DNA from: Bacillota bacterium
GTDB lineage: Bacteria; Bacillota; Clostridia; Clostridiales; Clostridiaceae
DNA: 64,000 bases
NCBI GenBank assembly: GCA_021781745.1
Contig: JAJXWH010000019.1
Span: 33,176-97,175 of the forward strand
Reading direction: 5' to 3'
This document shows, piece after piece, positions 44,825 through 54,844 of this stretch. The notes under the pieces were generated by a model. That model saw nothing but the letters and a program-made list of their open reading frames with translations. It had not been told where the DNA came from and did no database searches. The first letter of the stretch is position 1. Each line of letters starts with the position of its first letter. Position numbers and translations under genes: made by a program.

Positions 44825-46096
44825 CTAACTGTTAACTGATTCAAGCGCTTGTTTAACATCCTCAATTATATCCTCAACATTTTCAAGCCCTACTGATAAT
44901 CTTATAAGTCCAGGTGTTATACCTGCTGCTATTAATTGCTCATCTGTAAGTTGACGGTGAGTTGCACTTGCAGGATGAAGTACACACGTACGAATGTCTG
45001 CAACATGCACTACATTTTCTGCAAGCTTTAGGCTATCCATAAATCTAACTGCATCTTCTCTACTTCCTTTAATTGAAAATGAAATTACTCCACTACAACC
45101 CTTAGGAAGGTATTTTTTAGCCAAATCGCTATATTTATTTCCTTTTATAGTTGGATAATTAACAAATTCAACTTTATTACTTACATTAAGGAATTGAGCT
45201 ACCTTTTCTGCATTGCTGCAATGCTTCTCTATTCTTACGGGAAGAGTTTCTAGTCCTAAATTCAAAAGAAATGCAGCATTAGCAGATGGATATGCACCTA
45301 AGTCTCTCATAAGCTGAACTCTTGCCTTTGTTATGTATGCAGCCTTTCCAAACTGTTTAGTGTACACTATTCCATGATAAGATGCATCTGGTTCTGTAAA
45401 TTCTTTGAACTTACCATTTGTCCAATCAAAATTTCCGCTATCAACAATAACTCCGCCTAGCTGTATTGCATGGCCATCCATATACTTAGATGTTGAATGA
45501 ATAACTATGTCTGCACCAAATTCTATTGGTCTGCAAAGAATAGGCGTAGCAAATGTATTGTCAACAATAAGAGGAACATTATTTTTATGTGCTATGTTTG
45601 CAAATTTTTCGATATCAAATATAGCAATTGCAGGGTTAGCGATTGTTTCTCCATAAACTACTTTTGTATTAGGTTTAAATGCTTTTTGTATTTCTTCTTC
45701 TGAAGCATCTGCATCTACAAAAGTGCATTCTATTCCAAATTTCTTAAGGGTAACTGCAAAAAGATTAATGGTTCCTCCATATATGGTTGCAGCACTTACG
45801 ATATGATCACCAGCATTCAGTATATTTAGCACACTTATTAGTGCTGCTGCTTGCCCCGAAGTAGTACAGAGTGCTCCTATCCCACCTTCTAAAGCTGCTA
45901 TCTTCTCCTCAACAAATCCAACAGTTGGATTTGAAATGCGGGAATACATATGTCCATCAGAAGTTAGATCAAATAATTCTCCAATTTTATCTGTAGAATC
46001 GTACCTGTATGTTGTGCTTTGATATATAGGCAGCGCTACAGGCTCTCCATTTTTAGGTTTATATCCTTCGTGTAAGCATTTTGTCTCAATTCTCAT
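44825..46096 (-). CDS. O-acetylhomoserine sulfhydrylase (Cys/Met metabolism PLP enzyme)
   Basis: A 423-residue PLP enzyme that joins O-acetylhomoserine with sulfide to give homocysteine (MetY type). The PLP Lys lies in IHSTSKYMDGHAIQLGG. YSRISNPTVGFVEEKIAALEGG and TSGQAAALI bind the cofactor phosphate. Its 420-residue length fits MetY rather than the shorter cystathionine enzymes. TAGGAGG precedes the ATG. The last codons lie within a GTTAACAGTT repeat. No SAM riboswitch or T-box is visible upstream, where only 54 bases separate it from the coiled-coil gene. Confidence 0.93.
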   Translation of the reverse strand: MRIETKCLHEGYKPKNGEPVALPIYQSTTYRYDSTDKIGELFDLTSDGHMYSRISNPTVGFVEEKIAALEGGIGALCTTSGQAAALISVLNILNAGDHIVSAATIYGGTINLFAVTLKKFGIECTFVDADASEEEIQKAFKPNTKVVYGETIANPAIAIFDIEKFANIAHKNNVPLIVDNTFATPILCRPIEFGADIVIHSTSKYMDGHAIQLGGVIVDSGNFDWTNGKFKEFTEPDASYHGIVYTKQFGKAAYITKARVQLMRDLGAYPSANAAFLLNLGLETLPVRIEKHCSNAEKVAQFLNVSNKVEFVNYPTIKGNKYSDLAKKYLPKGCSGVISFSIKGSREDAVRFMDSLKLAENVVHVADIRTCVLHPASATHRQLTDEQLIAAGITPGLIRLSVGLENVEDIIEDVKQALESVNS

Positions 46097-46150
46097 ATAA
46101 TATAGCCTCCTAAATATTTAAAAAATGTTAATTTATTTGTACATAATTTT

Positions 46151-48796
46151 TTAATAGTAACCTTCTTCTATATCTGGATATGCATCCTTTATTGTTGTGA
46201 GCTGTTTTTCTAATTCAGTAATTTTATTTTTCATATTACCTGTTAACAAATTCTTGTTTTTTAGTTCTTCTTTATTCTTATTCACTAACTCATTTGTTTT
46301 CTGAATTTCATTTTCTATTTCGGCAAAAACTGAGTATTCTTTCTTAAAATAAGGCTTTTGCTTTGCTTCTTCAATCAGCTTATTTTCAACTTCAATCATA
46401 TTTGATTCATTAACAAGCTTGTTTGCCTGCTCCTTCCACAGTTCCAGAGAAAACATATTTTTTAATGTTCCGTGTTTATTTTTAGAGTTATTAATATTAT
46501 TTTCAGCTATTTCTTTTTTACTGCGTAATTCATCATAGTTCATATACGATGGTAGAAGAATTCTTTTTTCAGAATTCAAAATAATAGATTTAAATTCTTC
46601 CTTATAGTTCTCGTATCTTTGTACTAGTAAATTACTAGATTCCGATAATTGTTTAATAATAAATTCTACTCTTTGGCTTTCTTCTAACAAAAATTCCAAT
46701 GAACTCTCCATTTCTTCCTTTTCCATAAAGATATCATTATATTTTTGCTGTTTTCGTTTCCAAGACTCTATCATTCTAGTATAACTTTCTAAATTGGCTT
46801 CATCATTATTTTCAATTAAATCTATGCTTATTATCTCAAGCACTAATAATGGCAGCAGTTCCATTTGCTGATTTTGATTTATAGAAGCAGCTCCGCTATA
46901 TAAAAACAGCAACACCATAAAATATTCATTTAAGAGCTTTGAATTCAAAACTCCCCCTTCATACGCCTTAGATAATGTTCTATTTGATATTAAGCTCTCA
47001 ACTTCAAATATAATTGCAGAAATCTCCTGATACGAAGTTGAATTACTCAAGTCTACCATTATTGATATAAATATAAAGGGCTGTGATTTTATTGATGACT
47101 TAAACATCACTTCTGACATGTTATCTAAATTGAATTTATCATAATATATCTTTTCTTTGATTATATTTTCTTCATTTTGCTTTAACTCTATAATCTTTCC
47201 ATAGATTTTATCAGTTAATTCTTCACTTATATGTAAATTTATATTTTTATTCTTTAAAGAAGATATTATTTTATCTAGATAATATCTAATTATAGCGTCT
47301 AATTTTTTTATTCCACCCTTAAAGTCTTTTTTGCTTTCTAAAATTTCATAAGCCTTATCGACCATATTTTCTAGAGCTTTAATAAATTGTTTCCTATTAT
47401 ATATGCTTCCTAATGGAACTTGAGATAATTTAATTAATTTATAATATAATAGTAATTTAATTTCATCATCACTTATATTTTTCAGGTCTTCTAAATTTTT
47501 ATTCAGTAATGATAAAAATTTCTCTTCATTAGATTTCAAAAATAATTCTTTAGATTTATTTATAAAGCTTGGCGCTGTATTACTATTATTAATAATAGTA
47601 TATATAATCCTAAGCTCCTTACCCTCCAGCCTTAAAAATCCTTTATACAGTGATTTATATTTGATTCCTCTTTTAATTTTCTCGTTTAAAATTTCCTTGA
47701 ATATTAGTACTTTTCTTTTAACCTCAGCCATATTTTTGTTATAGTCGATTATATTCTCATTAAATACTGTATTTTGAAAATTTATTTCCATTGTTATATT
47801 ATTTTTTTGAGCTTCTAGTGATTTTTGTAAATCACTGCTGTACGAAAATTCCACTGTCTCCAAGATATCCTGATATTGATTAGTCAGCTTTACTAGTTTT
47901 TCATACGCTTGTCTTACTTTTTTTAATTCTTCTTCAAGATAGTGTTCGTTATCTTCTATCTTATTATCCTGTTCTTCTAAATTTTTTATTAAATCTTTTA
48001 ATTCCTGATTCTTTATTTCAGCCTTAACAAGCTGACTCTCTTTTTCAAAAAGCAATTCCTGATTTTCGTTACATCTCTGCTTTAGTTTATCAAGCTTTTT
48101 CATGTAAAACTTATAATCATTTTCTACCTGTGCCACTTGATTTTTCTGCACTTCAATTTTCTTAGTCAGCAGTATTTTAGTTTCCTCAAGATAAGATTTT
48201 TCTTTTTTTATTTCTATGATAATATTATTTAATTCACCAATAGCCTTTGACTGACTGCTAACCTCAATAATCTTTTGTCGCAGATTATTTATCTGCTTAT
48301 CCTTAAGTGATATATCACCTTTAACTTTGCTAATTTCTTTTTGCATATATTCAATAGTACTCGGAGCCTTAAAACTCAAGTTCTTAAGTGATTTAATTTT
48401 CTGACCTTCTGTTTTTCTTAAATACCAGCACAAAATATTGTGCATGATCTCTAAAATCTCAATAGGATGTTTTGAAATTTTTCTATTTCTATTATTACGT
48501 GATGCATGTTCATATCCGTTAACCAGTACAGTTTCAATATAATTAATAATTTCTTCTGGAAAAGAAAAACTAGTACTAAGCTCAATATTATTAAGTAAAT
48601 TCCATGCTGACGTATTACTTTCAATTTTATGTTTCTCAGCAATATTCTTTAAAAGAGCCTCTAATACTTTTCTAATAATAATCTTAGTAATAGCAGGAAA
48701 GTACTCACATAAATGTTCGGCCCTAACTAACTCTTCATAATATTTCTCTACACTAGTTTTTTTCAAGTAAATAAAGTTACTCTCATTACACTCCAT
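46151..48796 (-). CDS. Large coiled-coil protein with DUF4145-like N-terminus
   Basis: An 881-residue soluble protein I cannot name. Residues 1-125 resemble the DUF4145/HEPN-like helical domain found at the N-terminus of some restriction and signalling proteins (RAEHLCEYFPAITKIIIRKVLEALL ... YEHASRNNRN). Residues 125-320 are a long coiled coil. A helical middle (about 340-690) has no known motif. A second coiled coil fills 690-870. There is no Walker motif, so it is not an SMC ATPase. AGGGGGAG precedes the ATG. It may be a scaffold or part of a defence or stress apparatus; that is a guess. Confidence 0.75.
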   Translation of the reverse strand: MECNESNFIYLKKTSVEKYYEELVRAEHLCEYFPAITKIIIRKVLEALLKNIAEKHKIESNTSAWNLLNNIELSTSFSFPEEIINYIETVLVNGYEHASRNNRNRKISKHPIEILEIMHNILCWYLRKTEGQKIKSLKNLSFKAPSTIEYMQKEISKVKGDISLKDKQINNLRQKIIEVSSQSKAIGELNNIIIEIKKEKSYLEETKILLTKKIEVQKNQVAQVENDYKFYMKKLDKLKQRCNENQELLFEKESQLVKAEIKNQELKDLIKNLEEQDNKIEDNEHYLEEELKKVRQAYEKLVKLTNQYQDILETVEFSYSSDLQKSLEAQKNNITMEINFQNTVFNENIIDYNKNMAEVKRKVLIFKEILNEKIKRGIKYKSLYKGFLRLEGKELRIIYTIINNSNTAPSFINKSKELFLKSNEEKFLSLLNKNLEDLKNISDDEIKLLLYYKLIKLSQVPLGSIYNRKQFIKALENMVDKAYEILESKKDFKGGIKKLDAIIRYYLDKIISSLKNKNINLHISEELTDKIYGKIIELKQNEENIIKEKIYYDKFNLDNMSEVMFKSSIKSQPFIFISIMVDLSNSTSYQEISAIIFEVESLISNRTLSKAYEGGVLNSKLLNEYFMVLLFLYSGAASINQNQQMELLPLLVLEIISIDLIENNDEANLESYTRMIESWKRKQQKYNDIFMEKEEMESSLEFLLEESQRVEFIIKQLSESSNLLVQRYENYKEEFKSIILNSEKRILLPSYMNYDELRSKKEIAENNINNSKNKHGTLKNMFSLELWKEQANKLVNESNMIEVENKLIEEAKQKPYFKKEYSVFAEIENEIQKTNELVNKNKEELKNKNLLTGNMKNKITELEKQLTTIKDAYPDIEEGYY

Positions 48797-48841
48797 AGTT
48801 CTCCCCCTAATACATGTAAGTTACCATCCCATAACAATGAA

Positions 48842-49426
48842 TTAGCCAATAAATTCCTTCTCTGTTATAATAAAATCCACTGGAACATCCTGCTCACTCA
48901 TTGGGACCTCATCTAGTACTTGAAGACTATAAGCCAATGCTAATTTCGTTATTTTTTTCATATTATCACCATTAATCTTCTTAAAAAATCTATCATAGAA
49001 ACCTGCGCCATACCCCATTCTTCCACCGTTTCTATCAAAAGCTACTCCTGGAACTATTATTAAATTTAGTTCATTAGGATTTATATGAGGTTCTTTTTTT
49101 GAAGGTTCTAAAAGTCCATAACTGGTTTCAATAAGATTATCAAAAGACTTAATTTCCACTGCATCCATGATCCTAGTTTCAAATTCAGTTCTTGGTACAT
49201 ATATTCTCTTATTATCTTTTAAAGCGTTATATATTATACTTTTAGTATCTATTTCCGAATCATATGATATATAAATAAATATATTGGTTGCTTCTTTGTA
49301 ATACCTGCTCTCATAAAGTTGGTCTGATATTATTTTATCCATCTTCTCTTTTTCAGTTGTATTCATATTTTTACGTTTTATTAAAATCTCTTTTCTTAAT
49401 ACCTTCTTATTTTCAAAGATGCTCAT
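48842..49426 (-). CDS. 5-formyltetrahydrofolate cyclo-ligase
   Basis: A 194-residue enzyme that converts 5-formyl-THF to 5,10-methenyl-THF with ATP. The family shows KKVLRKEILIKRKNM at the N-terminus, VPGVAFDRNGGRMGYGAGFYDRF in the active site and LALAYSLQVLDEVPMSEQDVPVDFIIT at the C-terminus. Length is normal. TAGGAG precedes the ATG. The coiled-coil gene follows 45 bases downstream on the same strand. Confidence 0.95.
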   Translation of the reverse strand: MSIFENKKVLRKEILIKRKNMNTTEKEKMDKIISDQLYESRYYKEATNIFIYISYDSEIDTKSIIYNALKDNKRIYVPRTEFETRIMDAVEIKSFDNLIETSYGLLEPSKKEPHINPNELNLIIVPGVAFDRNGGRMGYGAGFYDRFFKKINGDNMKKITKLALAYSLQVLDEVPMSEQDVPVDFIITEKEFIG

Positions 49427-49688
49427 AATATCAGCTCCTACGATTATATTTTTATTTTATAATAAAATTAAATGTTATTTTTTATGATAATTTACCATAT
49501 TAATTATAATTTTACTTATTAATTTGTATTATGTCCATGATTTTATACATGTGACAGTACTTCTAATCCATTATTTATATATTGTTTTAATAAATTATAT
49601 TTTATATGTACTTATATTTATTGATTATACATATATCTTTTAATATAATAAGATGAAAATTAAATATGCATTCAAAGGAGAGTAATTT

Positions 49689-50306
49689 ATGAATTATAAT
49701 GTTGAATTAATTAAGCAAGATAAATTTAAACCAACATTTTGGTCCGGCGGCATGGCTACGGAATTAACAACATACCCGTCAAATTCTAACTATGCTAGTA
49801 GAAATTTTCTATGGAGACTTGGAGTGGCTAAGATAGATATACCAGAATCTACTTTTAGCAGCCTGCCAAAAGTTTCACGAAAATTCATGGTTACTGAAGG
49901 TCAAATAACTCTCAATCACGAAAATAAGTATAAAAAATTACTTCATCCTTTTGATCAAGATAACTTTATGGGTGATTGGAAAACTACAACTTATGGTCAA
50001 GCTTCTGTTTTTAATTTAATGACACGAGAAAATTACAATGGTGAATTAATCCATTTAAATATTAATCCTAAAAAAAATACTAAATTTAAATATAATGCTT
50101 TACTAGGTAACGATTTAGTATCAGTCTGCTTTTATGTTACTAATGGAAGTTTCAAATTAACTATTAATAATAAAACTTTTAAAGTTAATGCCAATGACTT
50201 GTTATTATTAAAAGACATAACTTCAAATTCTATAGAGGAATTAATTCTTGTTAACTGTTCCTCACAAATTACTCACATAGTAACAAGCATAATATATCGC
50301 CAGTAA
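49689..50306 (+). CDS. HutD/Ves family protein
   Basis: A 205-residue bicupin of the HutD/Ves family. The family N-terminus is seen in FKPTFWSGGMATELTTYP and NFLWRLGVAKIDIPESTFSSLP, and a second cupin half in GELIHLNINPKK to FKVNANDLLLL. HutD is linked to histidine use and Ves to stress in enterobacteria, but the biochemical role is not settled. AAAGGAGAG precedes the ATG. It is monocistronic, with an AT-rich 260-bp gap upstream that shows nothing else. Confidence 0.85.
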   Translation: MNYNVELIKQDKFKPTFWSGGMATELTTYPSNSNYASRNFLWRLGVAKIDIPESTFSSLPKVSRKFMVTEGQITLNHENKYKKLLHPFDQDNFMGDWKTTTYGQASVFNLMTRENYNGELIHLNINPKKNTKFKYNALLGNDLVSVCFYVTNGSFKLTINNKTFKVNANDLLLLKDITSNSIEELILVNCSSQITHIVTSIIYRQ

Positions 50307-50321
50307 ACATTATATAAAGGT

Positions 50322-50370
50322 ACAATCTCAAATTATTACTTCTAATTTGAGATATTCCTTTTTAATTTTT
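50322..50370. terminator. Terminator after the HutD/Ves gene
   Basis: A perfect 11-bp stem (ATCTCAAATTA at 50324 with TAATTTGAGAT ending 50353) is followed by TTCCTTTTTAATTTTTT and lies between convergent genes. Confidence 0.85.
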
Positions 50371-50379
50371 TGAAAAATA

Positions 50380-50796
50380 CTATAATTTAAATTCTTTAAC
50401 TTTAATCTCAGGTCTCCTAAAGACTATTTCCTTCTTTATTTCATAAGTCTCTTTGTCTATAGTAATCCTATAAATATCCGGACAGCCTTCTTCTCTCCAC
50501 TTTCTCATATATTTTGCTGTTGCATCTATGTCTGTATAATAATTTTGATCATATAAATCCGAAAATTCTAAATAAGATACTATACTATTTTTATCTAAAA
50601 TTAAATTTTCCTTATTTATATTTTTACATATTGGAATAAAAAATCGTAAAGGCACTTCATATTCATATCTTCCTTTAATAGTTTTTGCTTCCATTAGAGC
50701 TCTTTTAAATAAAATATTCTCCTTATTAGCTTCATCAACTTTTAACTTAAATATTAATTTTCCGCTCTTGCTTTTCTCTAATTTTACCTTGATCAT
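50380..50796 (-). CDS. Hypothetical protein
   Basis: A 138-residue soluble protein, Lys- and Glu-rich, with no motif I recognise. It begins IKVKLEKSKSGKLIFKLKV and contains a Trp-Arg-Glu segment (KYMRKWREEGCPDIYRITI). GGTGAG lies before the ATG. It stands alone between convergent HutD/Ves and the chemoreceptor gene. Confidence 0.65.
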   Translation of the reverse strand: MIKVKLEKSKSGKLIFKLKVDEANKENILFKRALMEAKTIKGRYEYEVPLRFFIPICKNINKENLILDKNSIVSYLEFSDLYDQNYYTDIDATAKYMRKWREEGCPDIYRITIDKETYEIKKEIVFRRPEIKVKEFKL

Positions 50797-50889
50797 TTGC
50801 TCACCATCTGTCTTAATTTTTATATATCTTCTTTTATTTTATCATGACTAAGCCTAGCTGTCTAAAACCAAAAAGCACCAAATAGTATA

Positions 50890-50940
50890 TAAAAAAAGAA
50901 ACACTTATTATAAAAATTAAATATAGGTGTTTCTTCTTTG
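50890..50940 (-). terminator. Terminator of the second chemoreceptor gene
   Basis: AAGAAACAC (50897-50905) pairs with GTGTTTCTT (50928-50936); a T-run follows on the minus strand. Confidence 0.8.
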
Positions 50941-50971
50941 AATAATAGTATTAAGTTATCATAGGCTATAA

Positions 50972-52975
50972 TTAATTAATTTTGAATTTTTCTAATTCCG
51001 AGTCCAATTTTTCTGCTAATACCTGAAGTTCATCTGCATATTTTGTAAATCTATCCATAACAGCAGTTATCTCTTCAGTTGAAGCCGTTACTTCTTCTGA
51101 TGCTGAGGCAGTTTCTTGTGAAATAGATGAAATATTTTCAATTTCTGATACTGCACTTTGCTTCTTTTCATTTACATCAGTGATAGATAATTTTATTTCT
51201 TCAACCTTATTTATCATTGTTTCAATTGCTTTAAGGATTTCTTTAAATATTTCTTGGGTTCGACCTACTGCTAAATCTTGTTCATTTACTACATATTCAG
51301 TAGATTTAATCGCCTTAACAGCTGTATCAGATTTTTTCTGAATATTTGTTATAATCGCCTTAATCTCCTCAGTTGATGCTTTAGACTCTTCTGCTAATTT
51401 TCTTATTTCTTCTGCTACAACAGCGAAGCCTTTGCCAGCTTCACCTGCACGTGCAGATTCTATACTTGCATTCAATGCTAAAAGATTAGTTTGCTCTGTT
51501 ATTTCAGATATGGTTTCAGATATGGTATTTATTTTCTTAGTACTTTCATTCATATCTGCAACTATCTCATTAACTTCATTAGTAGCTATTTTAGTTTTAT
51601 GTGATTTTTCTATTAATGTATCTACCATGGATAAGCCCTTAGCTCCTAATTCCTTAGTGCTTATAGAAAGCCTGTCCATTTCATTAGAATTTGTACTAAT
51701 TTTATCTAACTTACCTGATAGATCATTCATCTCAGAAACTCCATTTTGAGCATTTTGTGATTGATTTGTTGCACCTTCTGAAACTTCCTCTATAGCCTTT
51801 GCAACTTCTACTACTGATGCAGTCACCTCTTCTGACATACTTGCAAGGTTTGATGATGTCTCAAGTACAGTCTTAGATGACTTAGTAACATTATTCATAA
51901 GTTCTGCTATATTCTTAATCATTTCATTAAAAGAATACGCTAAATCCATAAATTCATCTTTGGTTAATGGAACTATAGATACAGTTAAATCTCCATTTGA
52001 AGCTTTTTTGAACACTTCCTTTAAATTTTTAATATTTTTTGCTATACCTTTGCTTAGTACCAAAGATAGAGCTATAGAGATTAAGAATATAACTAATACT
52101 ATTATTAACATTGTTACTAATATTGAATTTGTATCCTTAGAAATTTCTTTTTCATCTAAAGTAGCTACAAGCTTCCACCCAGTAACATTGTTTGTTACAT
52201 AAGCTCCAAACTTTTTAACATTATTATACTCATAAGTTACAAATCCACTATCAGATGATTTTGCTGTATCCCAAAATGATTGCTTAGAAGCTGCATCTGT
52301 ACCTAATAAATCTTTATTAGGGTGTGCAATCATATATTTTCCATCAACATCAGAAACAAATATATAACCTGTGGTTCCGACCTTCTTAGAAGCTATTTTT
52401 TCTGTAAGCGTATCTATGGAAATATTCATTGCACAAACGCCTACTACATCTCCATTTCTCTCTACAGCCTTTGCTATTGATACAACATTTTTACCTGTTT
52501 GAGCATCTTTAAACGGTAGTGTTATTATTACCTGTCCCTTATGTTCTAAAGCTTGCTTATACCAAGGTCTTTCTGTTGGATTATATCCTTCAGGCATTTT
52601 ATTATCAGGATATATTTGGAAACTTCCATCAGTTATTCCAAAATATACACTAAATATATTCTTATCGCTTTCTTTTATATTCTGTAGAAGTTGTGGAATG
52701 TATGATGCTGGCTCGCTCTTATCACCATTAATGATATTATAATTGTTTGATAACATCATAACCATGCTGCTAAACCCATTAAAGTAATCATCAATACCAT
52801 CATTTACTTCTAAAAGTGTTTGTTGGCTTGTCACTTTCAATTTCTCATTAAGAATTGAATTTGCCTGCCAATAAGCACCATAACCTAAAATTATTAGTGG
52901 AATTACACATATCCCTACTAAACTAATAATCAGTCTAGTCCGTATACTATTAAATTTGAATTTTTTTGATTTCAC
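50972..52975 (-). CDS. Methyl-accepting chemotaxis protein with dCache sensor
   Basis: A 667-residue receptor. Membrane helices are at about 15-37 and 280-303, with a dCache sensor between, then HAMP and the signalling domain ([36 protein letters not shown]). In the sensor, Y131, R136, W138 and Y139 have the spacing of the amino-acid-binding dCache motif (Y-x4-R-x-W-Y), but the expected later Asp is Asn184. It may sense amino acids or a related amine. The start is GTG with AGGAG upstream. Confidence 0.92.
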   Translation of the reverse strand: MKSKKFKFNSIRTRLIISLVGICVIPLIILGYGAYWQANSILNEKLKVTSQQTLLEVNDGIDDYFNGFSSMVMMLSNNYNIINGDKSEPASYIPQLLQNIKESDKNIFSVYFGITDGSFQIYPDNKMPEGYNPTERPWYKQALEHKGQVIITLPFKDAQTGKNVVSIAKAVERNGDVVGVCAMNISIDTLTEKIASKKVGTTGYIFVSDVDGKYMIAHPNKDLLGTDAASKQSFWDTAKSSDSGFVTYEYNNVKKFGAYVTNNVTGWKLVATLDEKEISKDTNSILVTMLIIVLVIFLISIALSLVLSKGIAKNIKNLKEVFKKASNGDLTVSIVPLTKDEFMDLAYSFNEMIKNIAELMNNVTKSSKTVLETSSNLASMSEEVTASVVEVAKAIEEVSEGATNQSQNAQNGVSEMNDLSGKLDKISTNSNEMDRLSISTKELGAKGLSMVDTLIEKSHKTKIATNEVNEIVADMNESTKKINTISETISEITEQTNLLALNASIESARAGEAGKGFAVVAEEIRKLAEESKASTEEIKAIITNIQKKSDTAVKAIKSTEYVVNEQDLAVGRTQEIFKEILKAIETMINKVEEIKLSITDVNEKKQSAVSEIENISSISQETASASEEVTASTEEITAVMDRFTKYADELQVLAEKLDSELEKFKIN

Positions 52976-53171
52976 TTTACTCCTCCTTATAGGTAATGAA
53001 TATTATTTTCATCATTATTTTTTGTATTTTCTGCAATTTATTACATATAGTTATTATTATCGTCTTTTACTTGTACTTCTTTAGAAATAATAAATTATTT
53101 TATTAAATTTTTAGCAAAACAAAGTCAAAATATAGGTTATTATTCATTCAAAAATTAATTATATTAATCAG

Positions 53172-53206
53172 AAATTAAAAAACAGGTCTTTCAACCTGTT
53201 TTAATT
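53172..53206 (-). terminator. Terminator of the ABC-2 transporter operon
   Basis: AAAACAGGT (53179-53187) pairs with ACCTGTTTT (53194-53202), a perfect 9-bp stem, followed on the minus strand by a T-rich tail. Confidence 0.82.
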
Positions 53207-53225
53207 GTAATTAATATTTTATTTT

Positions 53226-54017
53226 CTAACTTCCAGAACTTTCGTATTTGTTTATGCCTTTAAGCCATATTATATATGAAATACATAATCCGAGAATAGC
53301 TACTAAAAAAGTTAATATGACTCCTGAAAATAAACTTCCCTTTCCTAGAAAATAAGCACCTGGATAATAGCCAGTAAATGCAAATGGAATTATAAATGTC
53401 AGTATATTTCGTATTGTATTAGGATAAATGCCAATTGGATATCTAGTAAAATTACTTAGCTGATATGTCATAAATAAATACGACTGTGCAAATTTAAGCC
53501 AGAAAGCAATCGACGCCACTGCAATCTTTATTGCTGTATATATTAAGCTTCCACATATAACAGCAAATATAAATAATACTAGCCAGCTAAATGTAAAATT
53601 AATACCTAAATTATTAGAGGATATAACAACTAAAATTATTCCTATTATTAATTCACCAAATCCATCTGGTTGAAATCTTTCTGCCAAAACCTGAAACAAT
53701 GGATTCAACGGTCTTATTAAATATCTATCAAAATTTCCATTTACTATTATATACCCACTCAGCATCCATAGATTATCTGTAAATATATGATCAATTCCTC
53801 TTGGTATTTGTGAAAATCCATATATAAATAATATTTCATAAAAACTCCACCCACTTAAATTCGGAATTGTATTAAAAATTAATTTAATAAATATTATATT
53901 TGCTCCCTGAACTAAAGTAAAACCTATTAAGCCTAAAATAAAATCAGCCCTATATTCAATTAATGATTTTATATATTGTTGTAGAAATTTATTATATAGA
54001 ATTAAATATTTCTTCAT
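53226..54017 (-). CDS. ABC-2 type transporter permease (DUF990-like)
   Basis: A 263-residue membrane protein with six predicted helices (for example FILGLIGFTLVQGANIIFI and LIIGIILVVISSNNLGI). It has NGNFDRYLIRPLNPLFQVLAERF, typical of ABC2_membrane_6 (DUF990) permeases. It is the third gene of an operon with another permease and an ATPase, 5 bases after the preceding stop. Substrate is unknown; the set resembles efflux or lipid-linked export systems. Confidence 0.88.
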   Translation of the reverse strand: MKKYLILYNKFLQQYIKSLIEYRADFILGLIGFTLVQGANIIFIKLIFNTIPNLSGWSFYEILFIYGFSQIPRGIDHIFTDNLWMLSGYIIVNGNFDRYLIRPLNPLFQVLAERFQPDGFGELIIGIILVVISSNNLGINFTFSWLVLFIFAVICGSLIYTAIKIAVASIAFWLKFAQSYLFMTYQLSNFTRYPIGIYPNTIRNILTFIIPFAFTGYYPGAYFLGKGSLFSGVILTFLVAILGLCISYIIWLKGINKYESSGS

Positions 54018-54022
54018 TCTAA

Positions 54023-54841
54023 TTATCCCCCTAAAATAGTAATCTTTTTAATTAGGGTATTCCACATAACTCTTGCTATTACTACTAATATTATCAGCCA
54101 TGCCACTTGAACTGCTATTTCTTTAATTAATTCAACGCCTGTTAACTTACCCAAATAAATCATAGTAGGTGTATATATCATTGAACTAAACGGAAAGAAA
54201 CTGAATATCCCTTGAACTGCTTTCGGGAAGAATACTAATGGAATTAAAGTCCCCGATAATAATTCTGATACAGCACCCATTATCTGAGACAAACCCCACA
54301 TGTTAGTTATTTTAAACGAGAGTAATCCGAAAGCATATCTATAATATAAATTTATGAGCATCCCTAATACTGCACTTACAAAGTAAAACATAATATTAAC
54401 TAAATTTATACTTCCAGTATATTTATAGTACAAAATCGTTATAACTATAAAAGAAACTACAAATATAACTATAAAATTATACATGATATTACCGAGTCCT
54501 TGAAATATCATTCTTTTTTCATAGCTAATTGGCCTAATTAAATTAATTGCAATTGAACCATCTTTAACTTCTCTATACATATCCTGAAGTATATCTGCTG
54601 ATATAACTAAAGAGGTAATGAACGATATTAAAATATATATGATCATTTCATTTAAAGAAAATCCATTCATTATATTATTTTGAGAACTCCCATACACTGC
54701 CTTCCATAAATAATAAGTTACTGCAAGCATTACTGCTTGACCTAATATAAAAATAACTGCATCAGCCCTATATGATAATTTTCTCTGGAAAACATTTATT
54801 GCAAAGGGTAGATAAGTCTTTAATTTCCTGCTTTTACTCAT
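54023..54841 (-). CDS. ABC-2 type transporter permease (DUF990-like)
   Basis: A 272-residue membrane protein with about six helices. The segment EVKDGSIAINLIRPISYEKRMIFQGLG is the counterpart of the ..RPLNP.. segment of its partner, so the two should form a heterodimeric channel. It starts 3 bases after the ATPase stop codon and is followed by the second permease, so all three are one transcription unit. Confidence 0.88.
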   Translation of the reverse strand: MSKSRKLKTYLPFAINVFQRKLSYRADAVIFILGQAVMLAVTYYLWKAVYGSSQNNIMNGFSLNEMIIYILISFITSLVISADILQDMYREVKDGSIAINLIRPISYEKRMIFQGLGNIMYNFIVIFVVSFIVITILYYKYTGSINLVNIMFYFVSAVLGMLINLYYRYAFGLLSFKITNMWGLSQIMGAVSELLSGTLIPLVFFPKAVQGIFSFFPFSSMIYTPTMIYLGKLTGVELIKEIAVQVAWLIILVVIARVMWNTLIKKITILGG

Positions 54842-54844
54842 TAT

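Noticed and set aside
44600..44838. Rex operators in the GTTAACAGTT motifs
   Set aside because: They look like the half-site but are not arranged as TTGTTAA-N4-TTAACAA and lie at gene ends, not promoters.
46040..46150. SAM riboswitch or Met T-box before the sulfhydrylase gene
   Set aside because: Only 54 bases separate it from the gene upstream and no conserved aptamer or T-box sequence is present.
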